Source of the DNA: Roseibium aggregatum
GTDB lineage: Bacteria; Pseudomonadota; Alphaproteobacteria; Rhizobiales; Stappiaceae
DNA: 64,000 nt
Assembly: GCF_017309185.1 (NCBI RefSeq)
Contig: NZ_JAEKJZ010000001.1
Coordinates: forward strand, 2,418,001 to 2,482,000
Reading direction: 5' to 3'
The first letter of the stretch is position 1; each line of letters opens with the position of its first letter. The position numbers and the translations under genes are program-made. Positions 21,446 to 31,748 of this stretch are shown here, one piece after another. Under the pieces are notes generated by a model, which saw only the letters and a list, made by a program, of their open reading frames with translations, was not told where the DNA came from and did not search any database.

Positions 21446-22051
21446 TCAGTTCGTCGTTGCTTTTTCATCGCCCGGCAGCACGTAATCCGTGCCCTCCCAG
21501 GGCGAAAGAAAATCGAACGACCGCATTTCCTGGTTCAGCCTTACCGGCTCGTAGACGACGCGCTTCTTCTCGTCGTCGTAGCGCACCTCCACGAAGCCCG
21601 TCACCGGGAAATCCTTGCGCAACGGGTGGCCGTCGAACCCGTAGTCGGTCAGGATCCGCCGCAGGTCCGGATGACCGGAAAACAGGATCCCGTACATGTC
21701 ATAGGCCTCGCGCTCGAACCACTCCGCTCCCGGAAAGAGCGGCGTCAGTGAAGCAACAGGAGTGGATTCGTCGGTGGAGACCTTTACCCGTATACGCTGG
21801 TTCTGCACGGGCGACAGGAAATGGTAGACGACATCGAACCTCTTTTCTCGGCTCGGATAGTCTACGCCGCAGATGTCCGTCAAGTTGACAAACTTGCACG
21901 AGCTGTTGTCGCGCAGGAAACGGACAACGTCGAGTATGTCGGTCGCGACAACGGTCAGCGTCAGCTCTCCATACTCGGCTTTCCAGGACACAAGCGACTC
22001 TGCCAGGCCAAGCTCGATATGCTCGGCAAGTTCCTTCAAAGTCTCGTCCAT
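21446..22051 (-). CDS. nuoC: NADH-quinone oxidoreductase subunit C
   Basis: 30-kDa-type subunit of the peripheral arm. The 201-residue protein has the family signature [27 protein letters not shown]-like segment near residue 130 and [14 protein letters not shown] after it. Stand-alone form as in mitochondria. A gap of about 90 bases separates it from nuoB. Confidence 0.97.
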   Translation of the reverse strand: MDETLKELAEHIELGLAESLVSWKAEYGELTLTVVATDILDVVRFLRDNSSCKFVNLTDICGVDYPSREKRFDVVYHFLSPVQNQRIRVKVSTDESTPVASLTPLFPGAEWFEREAYDMYGILFSGHPDLRRILTDYGFDGHPLRKDFPVTGFVEVRYDDEKKRVVYEPVRLNQEMRSFDFLSPWEGTDYVLPGDEKATTN

Positions 22052-22140
22052 CGTGTTCTACCTCACTCCACAGGAGCCCGTTCAAGCGGTGCCGGTCGCA
22101 CCCGTATGTTCTAGATCCGTCGAAGAACCCGGCAAGTGCG

Positions 22141-22719
22141 CTACCGTTCGATCGTTCCCGTCCGGCGGATCTTCTTCTGCAGCATCAGCACGCCGTAAAG
22201 AAGCGCCTCTGCGGTCGGCGGGCAGCCAGGTACGTAGATATCGACCGGCACGACCCGGTCGCAGCCGCGCACCACCGAATAGGAATAGTGATAATAGCCA
22301 CCGCCATTTGCGCAGGAGCCCATGGAAATCACGTAACGCGGTTCCGGCATCTGGTCGTAAACCTTGCGCAGAGCCGGAGCCATCTTATTGGTCAGCGTTC
22401 CGGCGACGATCATCACGTCGGACTGGCGCGGCGATGCCCGCGGTGCGAAACCGAACCGCTCCGCGTCGTAACGCGGCATCGACATCTGCATCATCTCAAC
22501 GGCGCAACACGCAAGACCGAACGTCATCCACATCAGGGATCCGGTCCGTGCCCATTGGATCAGATTGTCCGTGGAGGTGACGAGAAAGCCCTTGTCGGCA
22601 AGCTCATTGTTGACTTCCAGGAAGAACGCGTCGTCCGCGCCGACAGGGTTGCCTGTGTTCGGGTCGATGACGCCTTTCGGCTGCGGTGCGACGAGCGGCT
22701 CGGGTGTGGTCAATCCCAT
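22141..22719 (-). CDS. nuoB: NADH-quinone oxidoreductase subunit B
   Basis: PSST-type subunit that carries the terminal 4Fe-4S cluster N2 next to quinone. Ligands are visible: the adjacent cysteines in [11 protein letters not shown], then [15 protein letters not shown] and [18 protein letters not shown]. The start [23 protein letters not shown] (192 residues) matches rhizobial proteins; longer in-frame starts lie within nuoA. The start overlaps the nuoA end by ten bases. Confidence 0.97.
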   Translation of the reverse strand: MGLTTPEPLVAPQPKGVIDPNTGNPVGADDAFFLEVNNELADKGFLVTSTDNLIQWARTGSLMWMTFGLACCAVEMMQMSMPRYDAERFGFAPRASPRQSDVMIVAGTLTNKMAPALRKVYDQMPEPRYVISMGSCANGGGYYHYSYSVVRGCDRVVPVDIYVPGCPPTAEALLYGVLMLQKKIRRTGTIER

Positions 22720-23075
22720 TCCAGCGCTCCCTTCTTCCATTCGTAGATAAAGCCAACTGTCAGGACGCCGAGGAATACCATCATGGACCAGAACCCGTAC
22801 CAGCCCAGATCGCCAAACACCGTTGCCCACGGAAACAGGAAAGCGACCTCGAGGTCGAAGATGATGAACAGAATCGAAACCAGGTAGAAGCGTACGTCGA
22901 ACTTCATGCGCGCGTCGTCAAACGCGTTGAAGCCGCACTCGTAGGCGGAAAGCTTTTCCGGATCCGGGTTCTTGTAGGCCAGCAGGAAGGGGGAAATCAA
23001 AAGAGCAAGACCGATCACCAGCGCAATGCCGATGAACACGACGATCGGGATATATTCCCGCAACAATTCTTCCAT
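22710..23075 (-). CDS. nuoA: NADH-quinone oxidoreductase subunit A
   Basis: First gene of the complex I operon. The 121-residue protein has three membrane helices and the loop [21 protein letters not shown], which contains the conserved cysteine exposed in the inactive form of complex I. The promoter for the whole nuo block should lie upstream (beyond 23075 on this strand); I could not pick one with confidence. Confidence 0.97.
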   Translation of the reverse strand: MEELLREYIPIVVFIGIALVIGLALLISPFLLAYKNPDPEKLSAYECGFNAFDDARMKFDVRFYLVSILFIIFDLEVAFLFPWATVFGDLGWYGFWSMMVFLGVLTVGFIYEWKKGALEWD

Positions 23076-23585
23076 GTCTTTCGCGTCCTTGCATATGGAG
23101 GTGGGCCGGGTACGGCCCTTGCCAGGGCTTGCGGTCCCTGATGCCTAATGAAACCCCCAGGTCGCGCGCAGCCCGTTGGCTGACTGAAACCAACATGCGA
23201 GCGCACGCTTAACTTACGACTTGGTGCAACGCAAGACCCTGTCCAGGTCAAACTCTTGCGACACCTGCCGCGATTTGCCTCTCCTCCCCCGGCAAACCCT
23301 TTTGTTCCGGCCATTTTGCACCACAGCAAAAACTTTGAATCTGCTTCAGCCGATTTTGCCGCAGCCTACCGGTATTCACCGGAAGCCGAGATTCGAAAAA
23401 GACCTCACATACGTTCAAAAGTCCAGTTAAATGAACAAGCTGCGGCAAGGCTTCGCATTCCGTTCGGGAACACAAAGGTAGCCCGCACGTGCGGCCACCT
23501 GAAGCATACACGCCCTGGAGCTTACGCTATCTTCGATTTAGGATGAGTAAATCAGGGTAAGTACCTGATGCAGAAAGACCGTGAG
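23076..23585. other. Upstream region of the nuo operon
   Basis: About 510 bases without a convincing gene between nuoA and the first tRNA-Asp. The nuo promoter must lie here. A loose -35/-10 pair can be drawn on the minus strand near 23190-23230, but it is too weak to list as a promoter. No strong hairpins seen. Confidence 0.5.
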
Positions 23586-23662
23586 TGGCGCGAGTGACGG
23601 GGCTCGAACCCGCGACCTCCGGCGTGACAGGCCGGCACTCTAACCAACTGAGCTACACCCGC
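23586..23662 (-). tRNA. tRNA-Asp (GTC), copy 1
   Basis: Minus-strand tRNA of 77 bases with encoded CCA. Acceptor stem GCGGGTG pairs with CACTCGC (one G-T pair); the anticodon loop CTGTCAC between CCGGC and GCCGG gives anticodon GTC. T-arm GGTTCGAACCC is standard. It is identical over its whole length to the second copy about 57 bases upstream. Confidence 0.97.
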
Positions 23663-23718
23663 ACATTCACGGTATTTGCGCCCTTCCCGAAAACAGGTTG
23701 TACCTATTTAATGGGAAG

Positions 23719-23795
23719 TGGCGCGAGTGACGGGGCTCGAACCCGCGACCTCCGGCGTGACAGGCCGGCACTCTAACCAACTGAGCTACACCCGC
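23719..23795 (-). tRNA. tRNA-Asp (GTC), copy 2
   Basis: Second copy of the same 77-base tRNA-Asp gene, including encoded CCA. It is transcribed first, and the pair is probably one transcription unit. Confidence 0.97.
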
Positions 23796-24253
23796 TTCGT
23801 CCGGCAACGCTCTGTCGCCGTGAAGTGGCGCTGATGTACGGCGGCTGGGTGGGGAAGTCAAGCGCCCTCTTGCAGGAAATATGTCGTTTTTGCGAAAGCC
23901 TTGGATTTCCGGCACTCCCCGCCATTTGCCGGAATCCTCCGTGTGGAAAACAAGGCGCAGATTTCACAAAACAAACGGATTCGCCGCGTGTCGAAAAATC
24001 CGAAAACGCTCCGTTTGACGGCACACGCCGTTCTTCGGCACGCTCAACCCTCAACTGCAACCGCTTTCAGCCCCGTCTGCATGAACGGGGCCGTATCGCC
24101 CCGGGAATATCAATGAACCCGGGCTTTGCTTGTTCTCTATACGCTGAAGGAAATGCGGCGAAAACGTGATTGCAAATTACAACCACAGCAGTTCTACTGA
24201 TGGCTTGGCCGTTTGGAGGAGGCGGTCAACAAACCAAAACCAAGGGGACCAGA
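23796..24253. other. Divergent upstream region between tRNA-Asp and the permease
   Basis: About 458 bases without a supported gene. It should hold the promoters of the tRNA pair (minus) and of the permease (plus). No riboswitch-like fold or operator was recognised by eye. Confidence 0.5.
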
Positions 24254-25618
24254 ATGACAGATACGACCGAACAGGAAAGACCGCATCTCATTTATCGTTT
24301 GACCGACACTCCTCCCCCGGCCCCCGCATTTCTGGCGGCCTTTCAACATATACTGGCCAGTATCGTCGGCATCGTAACACCGACGCTTGTCATCGGCGGA
24401 GCGCTCGGCCTCGGCGAACACGTCCCTTATCTCATTGCGATGGCCATGTTTGTCTCCGGGGTCGCAACCTTCATCCAATGCCGGCGGATCGGTCCGGTCG
24501 GCTCCGGTCTTTTGAGCCTTCAAGGAACGAGTTTCGCGTTTCTTGGCGTGATCCTGGCCGCAGGTTTCGGGGTCAAGGCGCAAGGGGGCACGCCTGAAGA
24601 CATGCTGGCAATGATTTTCGGCCTTTGCCTGGTCGGCTGCCTGGTCGAGGTGATCCTGAGCCAGTTCATCGACAAGATGGACCGCATCATCACGCCGACC
24701 GTTACCGGCATCGTTATCACGGTGATCGGCCTCAGCCTCGTGAAGGTCGGCTTCACCGACTTCGCCGGAGGATTCGGCGCCGGGGATGAGTTCGGCTCAC
24801 CGGCGAATCTCGGCCTTGGCCTCCTTGTGGTTGTCGTCATCGTCTTCTTCAGCTTTCAGAAAAACCCGATGCTGCGCATTTCAGCCATCATGCTGGGCCT
24901 GATAGCCGGCCTGATCGTGGCGACGGCTTTTGGCAAGGTGAACTTCTCCGGCCTGGGATCGCAACCGCTGTTCGCGCTTCCCATGCCGTTCAAATACGGT
25001 TTCTCGTTCGATCTGACCCTGTTTGTTCCAATCGCCTTCGTCTATTTGATCACGGCGATTGAAACCACAGGAGACCTGACCGCCAACTCGGTCATTTCAG
25101 GAGAACCGGTTTCGGGACCAACCTATCTCAAACGCATCAAGGGCGGGGTTCTGGCCGACGGCGTCAACTCGGGCATCGCGGCCATTTTCAACACCTTCCC
25201 GAACACCACTTTCAGCCAGAACAACGGCGTGATCCAGATGACCGGAGTGGCCAGCCGCCACGTTGGCTACTACATTGCCGGCATCCTCGTGATCCTCGGA
25301 TTCTTTCCGATCATCGGAGGGGTCTTCATCCTTCTGCCGAAGTCGGTTCTGGGAGGCGCCACACTGGTTCTGTTCGGCTCGATCGCCGTGGCGGGTATCC
25401 GTATTCTGGCCTCCCAGGAAATCGACCATCGCAAGATCTACATCATGGCGATTTCCTTCGGTCTCGGTCTCGGAGTAACCCTCGTGCCGGACGCGATCAA
25501 ACAATTGCCGGACATTATCCAGAAGGTCTTCGCAACGCCCATCACCTTGAGCGGCGTGAGCGCCATCCTCCTGTCCCTGGTCATTCCGGAAAAATCCGGA
25601 GCCACGATCAAGGACTAA
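24254..25618 (+). CDS. NCS2-family nucleobase permease (xanthine/urate type)
   Basis: Inner-membrane symporter of 454 residues with about 12-14 hydrophobic segments. The NCS2 signature is clear: AIETTGDLTA (the substrate-binding glutamate region) and FSQNNGVIQMTGVASRHVGYYI, where the QNNG form is typical of the xanthine/uric-acid branch (XanQ, PbuX, UapA) rather than of uracil permeases. The start MTDTTEQERPHLIYRL is preceded by GGGGACC; an upstream in-frame ATG is less likely. A hairpin follows the stop. It stands alone, so there is no purine-catabolism context. Substrate within the xanthine/urate group is not decided. Confidence 0.9.
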   Translation: MTDTTEQERPHLIYRLTDTPPPAPAFLAAFQHILASIVGIVTPTLVIGGALGLGEHVPYLIAMAMFVSGVATFIQCRRIGPVGSGLLSLQGTSFAFLGVILAAGFGVKAQGGTPEDMLAMIFGLCLVGCLVEVILSQFIDKMDRIITPTVTGIVITVIGLSLVKVGFTDFAGGFGAGDEFGSPANLGLGLLVVVVIVFFSFQKNPMLRISAIMLGLIAGLIVATAFGKVNFSGLGSQPLFALPMPFKYGFSFDLTLFVPIAFVYLITAIETTGDLTANSVISGEPVSGPTYLKRIKGGVLADGVNSGIAAIFNTFPNTTFSQNNGVIQMTGVASRHVGYYIAGILVILGFFPIIGGVFILLPKSVLGGATLVLFGSIAVAGIRILASQEIDHRKIYIMAISFGLGLGVTLVPDAIKQLPDIIQKVFATPITLSGVSAILLSLVIPEKSGATIKD

Positions 25619-25631
25619 GGCAACGGAAAGC

Positions 25632-25659
25632 AAACGGCGGGACGTTCCCGCCGTTTACT
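25632..25659 (+). terminator. Terminator hairpin after the permease gene
   Basis: Perfect stem AAACGGCGGGA / TCCCGCCGTTT with a very short loop, 14 bases after the stop. The T-run is short (GTTTACTG), so termination may be only partial. Confidence 0.6.
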
Positions 25660-25876
25660 GCTTATGCACGAACTCTGTCAGGGCGGTGCTTTCGTGCCCT
25701 GTTCTTTCTTGCCATTTCTATTGCGGATATCAGCCTAACGGCAACCTTGACGCATGCAGGGCTTGCACAAGTCAGAAACCAGCCGCAAAAGGTGCACGAC
25801 CCGTTGAATTTCTCAGAGACGCCGCTCTGGAAAGTCTCCAGAAACTCAAAGGTTCGGACCGGTTTTCAAGGAGGAA

Positions 25877-25952
<76 letters not shown>

Positions 25953-26125
25953 TCAACGAGGTGACCCGCCTTTTAGGTGGTCCCCTGACGCTTGGCAAGA
26001 GTTAAATGGAAGAAATTCAGATCCCGAACCGGGCCTGTGGACGGTCGCGTGGCCACCGGGGTCGCAGGAGCCAGGAACTCTGTCGTCGCAGGCGCCTTGC
26101 CGCTCACTCGTTGGACCTGGGGCCA

Positions 26126-26164
26126 GAAAAAACCCCGCCCCCGGCGAACCGGGCACGGGGTTTC
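26126..26164 (-). terminator. Intrinsic terminator of hup
   Basis: On the minus strand a long GC-rich stem (ACCCCGTGCCCGG with the complementary CCGGGGGCGGGGT) ends in a run of six T. It lies about 20 bases after the hup stop codon. Confidence 0.85.
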
Positions 26165-26184
26165 AGAAAGACGTTCGTGAACGC

Positions 26185-26460
26185 TTAGGAGTTCACGGCA
26201 TCCTTCAGGCCTTTGCCGGCCTTGAATTTCGGCGTCTTAGAAGCCGGAATCTGGATCGTGTCGCCGGTCCGCGGGTTACGGCCTTCAGTTGCCGCACGCT
26301 CGGAAACCGTGAAGTTACCGAAACCGATGATGCGAACCTCATCGCCGCCTTTCAGCGTTTCCGTGACTGCGTCGAAAGTTGCGTCAACTGCTTCGCCCGC
26401 CTGCGCCTTGGTCAGGCCGGTCTTTTCTGCGACAGCTGCGATCAGATCGTTCTTGTTCAT
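26185..26460 (-). CDS. hup: HU family DNA-binding protein
   Basis: Nucleoid protein of 91 residues that bends and compacts DNA as a dimer. It starts [20 protein letters not shown] and has the DNA-binding arm [20 protein letters not shown] near residues 60-78. Location directly after lon is the classical alphaproteobacterial and enterobacterial arrangement (lon-hupB). A terminator lies between the two genes, so hup has its own promoter. Confidence 0.97.
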   Translation of the reverse strand: MNKNDLIAAVAEKTGLTKAQAGEAVDATFDAVTETLKGGDEVRIIGFGNFTVSERAATEGRNPRTGDTIQIPASKTPKFKAGKGLKDAVNS

Positions 26461-26593
26461 AGCAGATACCTTTCTAAGAAACGGCAGATTGCCGACGATT
26501 CCTGTCAGCGCCGTTGCGCGAAATTCGTGTGATTTGACTCGAAACGCAAGTGGTTTTTTCGCAGAAAACCGCCATTTTTAACGGTTTTTCAAA

Positions 26594-26620
26594 AGAAAAG
26601 CCCCGGTTGACCCGGGGCTT
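26594..26620 (-). terminator. Intrinsic terminator of lon
   Basis: Minus-strand stem AAGCCCCGG / CCGGGGCTT followed by TTTCTTTT. It lies about 27 bases after the lon stop codon. Confidence 0.85.
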
Positions 26621-26647
26621 GACGTTTTTTGCGGTGCGAAGAGGGCC

Positions 26648-29077
26648 TCAGTGAGCGAAAAGACCCGCTGTATCTTCGTCCTTGTCACCCGCTCCGGCTG
26701 TAGCTTCCGCAGCGGGTTCAGTCCATTCGATGGGCTCCGGCAAACGAGTCAGAGCATGTTTCAGAACCTCGTCCATGCCGGAAACCGGAATGATCTCGAG
26801 CGCGTTTTTCACCGAATCGGGAATATCCGCCAGGTCCTTCGCGTTGTCTTCCGGGATCATCACCAGCTTGATACCGCCCCTCAGGGCCGCAAGCAGTTTT
26901 TCTTTCAGACCGCCGATCGGCAGCACCCGGCCCCGCAGTGTAATCTCCCCGGTCATGGCCACATCTCGGCGCACCGGTATCCCGGTAAGTGTCGAGATGA
27001 CAGCCGTCGCCATGGCGATGCCGGCCGACGGACCATCCTTCGGTGTCGCACCTTCCGGCACGTGCACGTGAATGTCCCTCTTGTCGAAGAGCGGCGGTTC
27101 GATACCGAAATCGACGGAACGCGAACGCACATAGGAAGCGGCTGCAGAGATCGACTCCTTCATGACGTCCTTGAGGTTACCGGTCACGGTCATCTTGCCC
27201 TTGCCAGGCATCATGACGCCTTCGATGGTCAGCAACTCGCCGCCCACTTCCGTCCACGCCAGCCCGGTGACAACACCGACCTGATCCTCAAGTTCCGCTT
27301 CGCCGTAGCGATAGCGGGGAACGCCGAGATACTCCTCGACCACTTCCGGAGTGACCGTGATGCTCTCCTTCTCGCTCATGAGGATGTCCTTGACCGCCTT
27401 ACGGGCAAGGGTCGCCATTTCGCGTTCAAGGTTCCGCACCCCCGCCTCGCGGGTATAGCGGCGGACGATGAAATGCAGCGCGTCGTCCTCGATCGTGAAC
27501 TCGCCCTCGCGCAGACCGTGGTCCTTTTCCGCCTTGGGAATGAGGTGGCGGCGGCAGATTTCCACCTTCTCCTCTTCCGTGTAGCCGGCAATGCGGATCA
27601 CTTCCATTCGGTCCATCAAGGGACCCGGAATGTTGAGCGTGTTGGCCGTGGTCACGAACATCACATCGGAAAGGTCGTATTCGACCTCAAGATAATGGTC
27701 CATGAAGGCGGAGTTCTGTTCCGGATCCAGCACCTCAAGCAGCGCCGAAGACGGATCGCCCCGGAAATCCATGCCCATCTTGTCGATCTCGTCGAGCAGG
27801 AACAGCGGGTTGGACTTTTTCGCCTTTTTCATCGACTGGATGACCTTGCCCGGCATAGAGCCGATATAGGTCCGCCGGTGACCGCGGATCTCCGCTTCGT
27901 CGCGCACACCGCCAAGAGACATGCGCACGAATTCGCGCCCCGTCGCCTTCGCGATCGACTTGCCAAGCGAGGTCTTGCCGACCCCGGGAGGGCCGACCAG
28001 ACAAAGGATCGGTCCGCGCAGCTTGTTCGCCCGGCTCTGAACGGCCAGGTATTCGACGATCCGCTCCTTGACCTTGTCGAGACCGTAGTGGTCGGTATCG
28101 AGAACCTTCTCGGCGAAGGCGAGGTCGTGCTTGACCTTCGACTTCTTGCTCCACGGGATACCGATCAGCCAGTCCAGATAGTTGCGCACGACCGTGGCTT
28201 CCGCCGACATCGGGCTCATCTGCTTGAGCTTCTTGATCTCCGCCGCAGCGCGCTCGCGCGCCTCTTTGGACAGCTTGGTCTTCTTGATCTTGTCTTCGAG
28301 TTCCGCGATCTCGTCGCGACCGTCCTCACTGTCACCAAGTTCCTTCTGAATGGCCTTCATCTGCTCGTTCAGATAGTACTCGCGCTGGGTCTTCTCCATC
28401 TGCCGCTTGACGCGCGAACGGATACGCTTCTCGACCTGCAGGACGGAAATTTCGCTTTCCATCATGCCGAGAACGCGTTCGAGACGCTCGGCGACGGAAA
28501 CGACACCCAGGATTTCCTGCTTCTCCGGAATCTTGATCGCCAGATGCGAGGCAATCGTGTCGGCGAGTTTGGAATAGTCGTCGATCTGGTTGACCGCGCC
28601 GAGGACTTCTGGAGAAACCTTCTTGTTCAGCTTCACATAGTTCTCGAACTCGGACACGACCGACCGGGCAAGCGCCTCGACCTCGATGTTCTCGCCGTCG
28701 CGCTCAGGAAGCACGGTCGCAGAGGCCTCGAAATAGTCGTCACGGCCGGTGTATTCGCCGATTTGAGCGCGCGCGCCTCCTTCCACAAGGACCTTCACGG
28801 TGTTGTCCGGAAGCTTCAGGAGCTGGAGCACGGTTGCAAGCGTCCCGACGCTGTAGATCTGATCCGGATTCGGATCGTCGTCGGCCGCATTCACCTGGGT
28901 CGCCAGGAGAATGTGCTTGTCGGTGGTCATCACCTCTTCCAGCGCCTTGATGGACTTCTCGCGGCCGACAAAAAGCGGCACGATCATGTGCGGAAAAACG
29001 ACAATATCGCGCAAGGGAAGAACGGGATAGACAGCGGTGCTGTCCGGATCTGCGGCGCGGATTTCTGTGTCGCTCAT
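26648..29077 (-). CDS. lon: ATP-dependent protease Lon
   Basis: Cytoplasmic AAA+ protease of 809 residues that degrades misfolded and short-lived regulatory proteins. An N-terminal substrate domain starts at [20 protein letters not shown]; a coiled region follows; Walker A is [13 protein letters not shown] near residue 357; Walker B is in [11 protein letters not shown]. The protease domain has the catalytic serine in [12 protein letters not shown] and the catalytic lysine in [14 protein letters not shown]. An AAAGGA ribosome site precedes the ATG. Located between clpX and hup. Confidence 0.98.
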   Translation of the reverse strand: MSDTEIRAADPDSTAVYPVLPLRDIVVFPHMIVPLFVGREKSIKALEEVMTTDKHILLATQVNAADDDPNPDQIYSVGTLATVLQLLKLPDNTVKVLVEGGARAQIGEYTGRDDYFEASATVLPERDGENIEVEALARSVVSEFENYVKLNKKVSPEVLGAVNQIDDYSKLADTIASHLAIKIPEKQEILGVVSVAERLERVLGMMESEISVLQVEKRIRSRVKRQMEKTQREYYLNEQMKAIQKELGDSEDGRDEIAELEDKIKKTKLSKEARERAAAEIKKLKQMSPMSAEATVVRNYLDWLIGIPWSKKSKVKHDLAFAEKVLDTDHYGLDKVKERIVEYLAVQSRANKLRGPILCLVGPPGVGKTSLGKSIAKATGREFVRMSLGGVRDEAEIRGHRRTYIGSMPGKVIQSMKKAKKSNPLFLLDEIDKMGMDFRGDPSSALLEVLDPEQNSAFMDHYLEVEYDLSDVMFVTTANTLNIPGPLMDRMEVIRIAGYTEEEKVEICRRHLIPKAEKDHGLREGEFTIEDDALHFIVRRYTREAGVRNLEREMATLARKAVKDILMSEKESITVTPEVVEEYLGVPRYRYGEAELEDQVGVVTGLAWTEVGGELLTIEGVMMPGKGKMTVTGNLKDVMKESISAAASYVRSRSVDFGIEPPLFDKRDIHVHVPEGATPKDGPSAGIAMATAVISTLTGIPVRRDVAMTGEITLRGRVLPIGGLKEKLLAALRGGIKLVMIPEDNAKDLADIPDSVKNALEIIPVSGMDEVLKHALTRLPEPIEWTEPAAEATAGAGDKDEDTAGLFAH

Positions 29078-29406
29078 TTTTTATCCTTTCTCAGCGTGTT
29101 CCGGCCCTACTCGAAAAAAGCAACCGGAACACTGGAAAACGGCTTTGAGGTTTGGCGCCCCTCAGGCCAGATCGAGGCCCCCCGGTTGGGCGGACCTCAA
29201 TTCGCACGAGCCGTTCGTTAGAGCTATTAGGTGGACACCGGACACCCCGGTGTCAAGGCAATGCCGCACTCTTGCAGCCTGTTGCCTGTTGACGAACCCA
29301 AGCAATGGTGGAAAACGGCAAACAGCCGGTATCGACTGGTCCGAAAAGAAAATGCCGCCCACGAGAGCGGCATTCATCCTTGTCTCGAAGCGCCGAAACG
29401 CAACCG
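29078..29406. other. Gap between clpX and lon
   Basis: About 329 bases. It contains the clpX terminator near 29344-29374 and must contain the lon promoter. No protein gene is supported, and no clear heat-shock promoter was recognised. Confidence 0.55.
29344..29374 (-). terminator. Intrinsic terminator of clpX
   Basis: Minus-strand stem AATGCCGC / GCGGCATT followed by TTTTCTTTTC. Lies about 33 bases after the clpX stop codon. Confidence 0.85.
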
Positions 29407-30672
29407 TCACGCGCTGGTGGCGGACGTCTCTTCGCGGTCTTCATAGATGTAGAGCGGACGCGCCTCGCCTTTGACGACTTCCGGCGAGATCACCACTTCC
29501 TTGACACCCTTCAAACCGGGCAGTTCGTACATGGTGTCGAGCAGAATGGCTTCCAGAATGGACCGCAGTCCGCGTGCGCCGGTCTTGCGTTCGATGGCCT
29601 TGCGGGCAATCGCCTTGAGAGCCTCGTCATGGAAGGAAAGCTCGACCTGCTCCATCTCGAACAGTCGCTGGTACTGTTTGACAAGAGCGTTTTTCGGCTC
29701 CGTCAAAATGGTAACAAGCGCGTCCTCGTCCAGATCCTCAAGCGTCGCGATCACCGGAAGGCGGCCGACGAACTCCGGAATGAGACCGAACTTCAGCAGG
29801 TCTTCGGGCTCCAGCTCCGCGAAAAGCTCTCCGATCCGGCGGTCTTCCGGAGCATGAACCTTGGCCTGGAAGCCGATGGAAGTCTGAGTGCCGCGATCGG
29901 AAATGATCTTGTCGAGACCGGCAAACGCACCACCGCAGATGAACAGGATGTTGGTCGTGTCCACCTGAAGGAATTCCTGCTGCGGATGCTTGCGCCCGCC
30001 CTGCGGCGGCACCGAAGCGACCGTGCCTTCCATGATCTTCAGCAGAGCCTGCTGCACGCCCTCACCGGACACATCGCGTGTGATCGACGGATTGTCCGCC
30101 TTGCGGCTGATCTTGTCGACCTCGTCGATGTAGACGATGCCGCGCTGCGCGCGCTCGACGTTGTAGTCGGCGGACTGAAGCAGTTTGAGGATGATGTTTT
30201 CAACGTCCTCCCCGACGTAACCGGCTTCGGTCAGCGTCGTGGCATCCGCCATGGTGAAGGGCACGTCCAGAATGCGGGCCAGGGTTTGCGCCAGAAGCGT
30301 TTTGCCGCAACCGGTCGGACCGACCAGGAGTATGTTGGATTTCGCCAGTTCCACATCGTTGTTCTTCGATGCGTGATTGAGGCGCTTGTAATGGTTATGA
30401 ACGGCAACCGACAGAACCTTCTTCGCGCTGCCCTGGCCGATGACATAGTCATCCAGAACGTCGCGAATTTCCTGAGGGGTCGGTATTCCGTCCCGAGACT
30501 TCACCAGCGAGGACTTGTTCTCCTCGCGGATGATATCCATGCACAGCTCGACACATTCATCGCAAATGAAAACAGTCGGGCCGGCGATCAGCTTACGAAC
30601 CTCGTGCTGGCTCTTGCCGCAGAAGGAACAGTAGAGCGTATTCTTGGAATCGCTGCCGCTGGCCTTTGTCAT
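29407..30672 (-). CDS. clpX: ATP-dependent Clp protease ATP-binding subunit ClpX
   Basis: Unfoldase that feeds substrates to ClpP. The 421-residue protein opens with the zinc-binding domain ([11 protein letters not shown] and CDECVELC near residues 15-45), followed by the AAA+ module: Walker [14 protein letters not shown] near 120, Walker B in [11 protein letters not shown], and the pore and sensor elements including [12 protein letters not shown]. Located 238 bases downstream of clpP; each seems to have its own signals. Confidence 0.98.
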   Translation of the reverse strand: MTKASGSDSKNTLYCSFCGKSQHEVRKLIAGPTVFICDECVELCMDIIREENKSSLVKSRDGIPTPQEIRDVLDDYVIGQGSAKKVLSVAVHNHYKRLNHASKNNDVELAKSNILLVGPTGCGKTLLAQTLARILDVPFTMADATTLTEAGYVGEDVENIILKLLQSADYNVERAQRGIVYIDEVDKISRKADNPSITRDVSGEGVQQALLKIMEGTVASVPPQGGRKHPQQEFLQVDTTNILFICGGAFAGLDKIISDRGTQTSIGFQAKVHAPEDRRIGELFAELEPEDLLKFGLIPEFVGRLPVIATLEDLDEDALVTILTEPKNALVKQYQRLFEMEQVELSFHDEALKAIARKAIERKTGARGLRSILEAILLDTMYELPGLKGVKEVVISPEVVKGEARPLYIYEDREETSATSA

Positions 30673-30910
30673 GTAGTCAACCTCGCGTTTATGGGGCCTT
30701 CCCCCTTATCAGACCGGTTGCGGCCCTTGCGGGCCCGATCCGGTTGTGAAGTGACGCCGGCGAAGCACCGCTTCAATCCGGAGATGTCACCATGCTTCGC
30801 CATTAAAAATCAATATAGGTTTAAGGCGAAGATGAAAACACCGCAACAATTGGGGTTTCTGCGGACCTGGGGACGAAAATTCATTCTATCCTTAAGACCG
30901 GGTGTTCCGC

Positions 30911-31546
30911 CTATTCCTCGTTCTCGCCGCCGAGAGTGGCCCGATCCGTGATCACATTGTCGACGATACCGAATTCCTTGGCCTTTTCAGCGGTCATGAA
31001 GTTATCGCGCTCCAGCGCGTCCTCGACCTGATCGAGGCTTCGGCCCGTATGCTTCACATAGATTTCATTCAGCCGGCGCTTCATTGCCAGAATTTCCTGT
31101 GCATGAAGCATGATATCGGCGGCCTGACCGCGGAAGCCGCCGGACGGCTGGTGCACCATGACCCGCGCGTTCGGCAAAATGAAGCGCATGTCCTTCTCGC
31201 CGGCAGCCAGCAGCAGGGATCCCATCGAGGCAGCCTGGCCGATGCAGAGCGTCGATACCGCCGGCCGGATGAACTGCATCGTATCGTAGATCGCCAGACC
31301 CGAGGTCACGAGACCGCCCGGGGAATTGATATAGATTGCGATCTCTTTGCTCGGGTTCTCCGCTTCCAGATAGAGAAGCTGCGCGCTGACCAGCGTTGCC
31401 ATGTGATCCTCGACCGGTCCGGTCAGGAAGATGATGCGCTCCTTGAGCAGGCGCGAGAAGATATCGAAGGCCCGCTCGCCCCGGTTCGTCTGTTCGACAA
31501 CCATCGGCACGAGAGTGTTCATGTAAATATCGACAGGATCCTTCAT
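30911..31546 (-). CDS. clpP: ATP-dependent Clp protease proteolytic subunit
   Basis: Serine peptidase forming the tetradecameric barrel that partners ClpX. The catalytic triad is visible: serine in [14 protein letters not shown], histidine in [11 protein letters not shown], aspartate in [18 protein letters not shown]. The 211-residue length includes a short propeptide. Order tig-clpP-clpX-lon is conserved. Confidence 0.98.
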   Translation of the reverse strand: MKDPVDIYMNTLVPMVVEQTNRGERAFDIFSRLLKERIIFLTGPVEDHMATLVSAQLLYLEAENPSKEIAIYINSPGGLVTSGLAIYDTMQFIRPAVSTLCIGQAASMGSLLLAAGEKDMRFILPNARVMVHQPSGGFRGQAADIMLHAQEILAMKRRLNEIYVKHTGRSLDQVEDALERDNFMTAEKAKEFGIVDNVITDRATLGGENEE

Positions 31547-31633
31547 ACCTCATCCATAAGCTTGAGATGATGCCCGGAGCCAGGCCGGGCAGGAAACAGG
31601 CCCTTGAAGCGCATCGATCAGGGGCCTGACTCG

Positions 31634-31667
31634 AAAAAAGCGACATCCCGTATATATGAGATGTCGC
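31634..31667 (-). terminator. Intrinsic terminator of tig
   Basis: Minus-strand stem GCGACATC / GATGTCGC with an AT-rich loop, followed by six T. It lies about 80 bases after the tig stop codon and separates tig from clpP. Confidence 0.8.
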
Positions 31668-31748
31668 CCGCTACGCAAAGTCATGACTGATACGGCATGA
31701 AGGCAAAGTTAAGACCCATGCCGTATCTGTTGATTTCCTGGACAGCGC

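Noticed and set aside
26651-29221. 856-codon plus-strand frame over lon
   Set aside because: Antisense shadow of lon, with His/Arg/Leu-biased composition typical of such frames.
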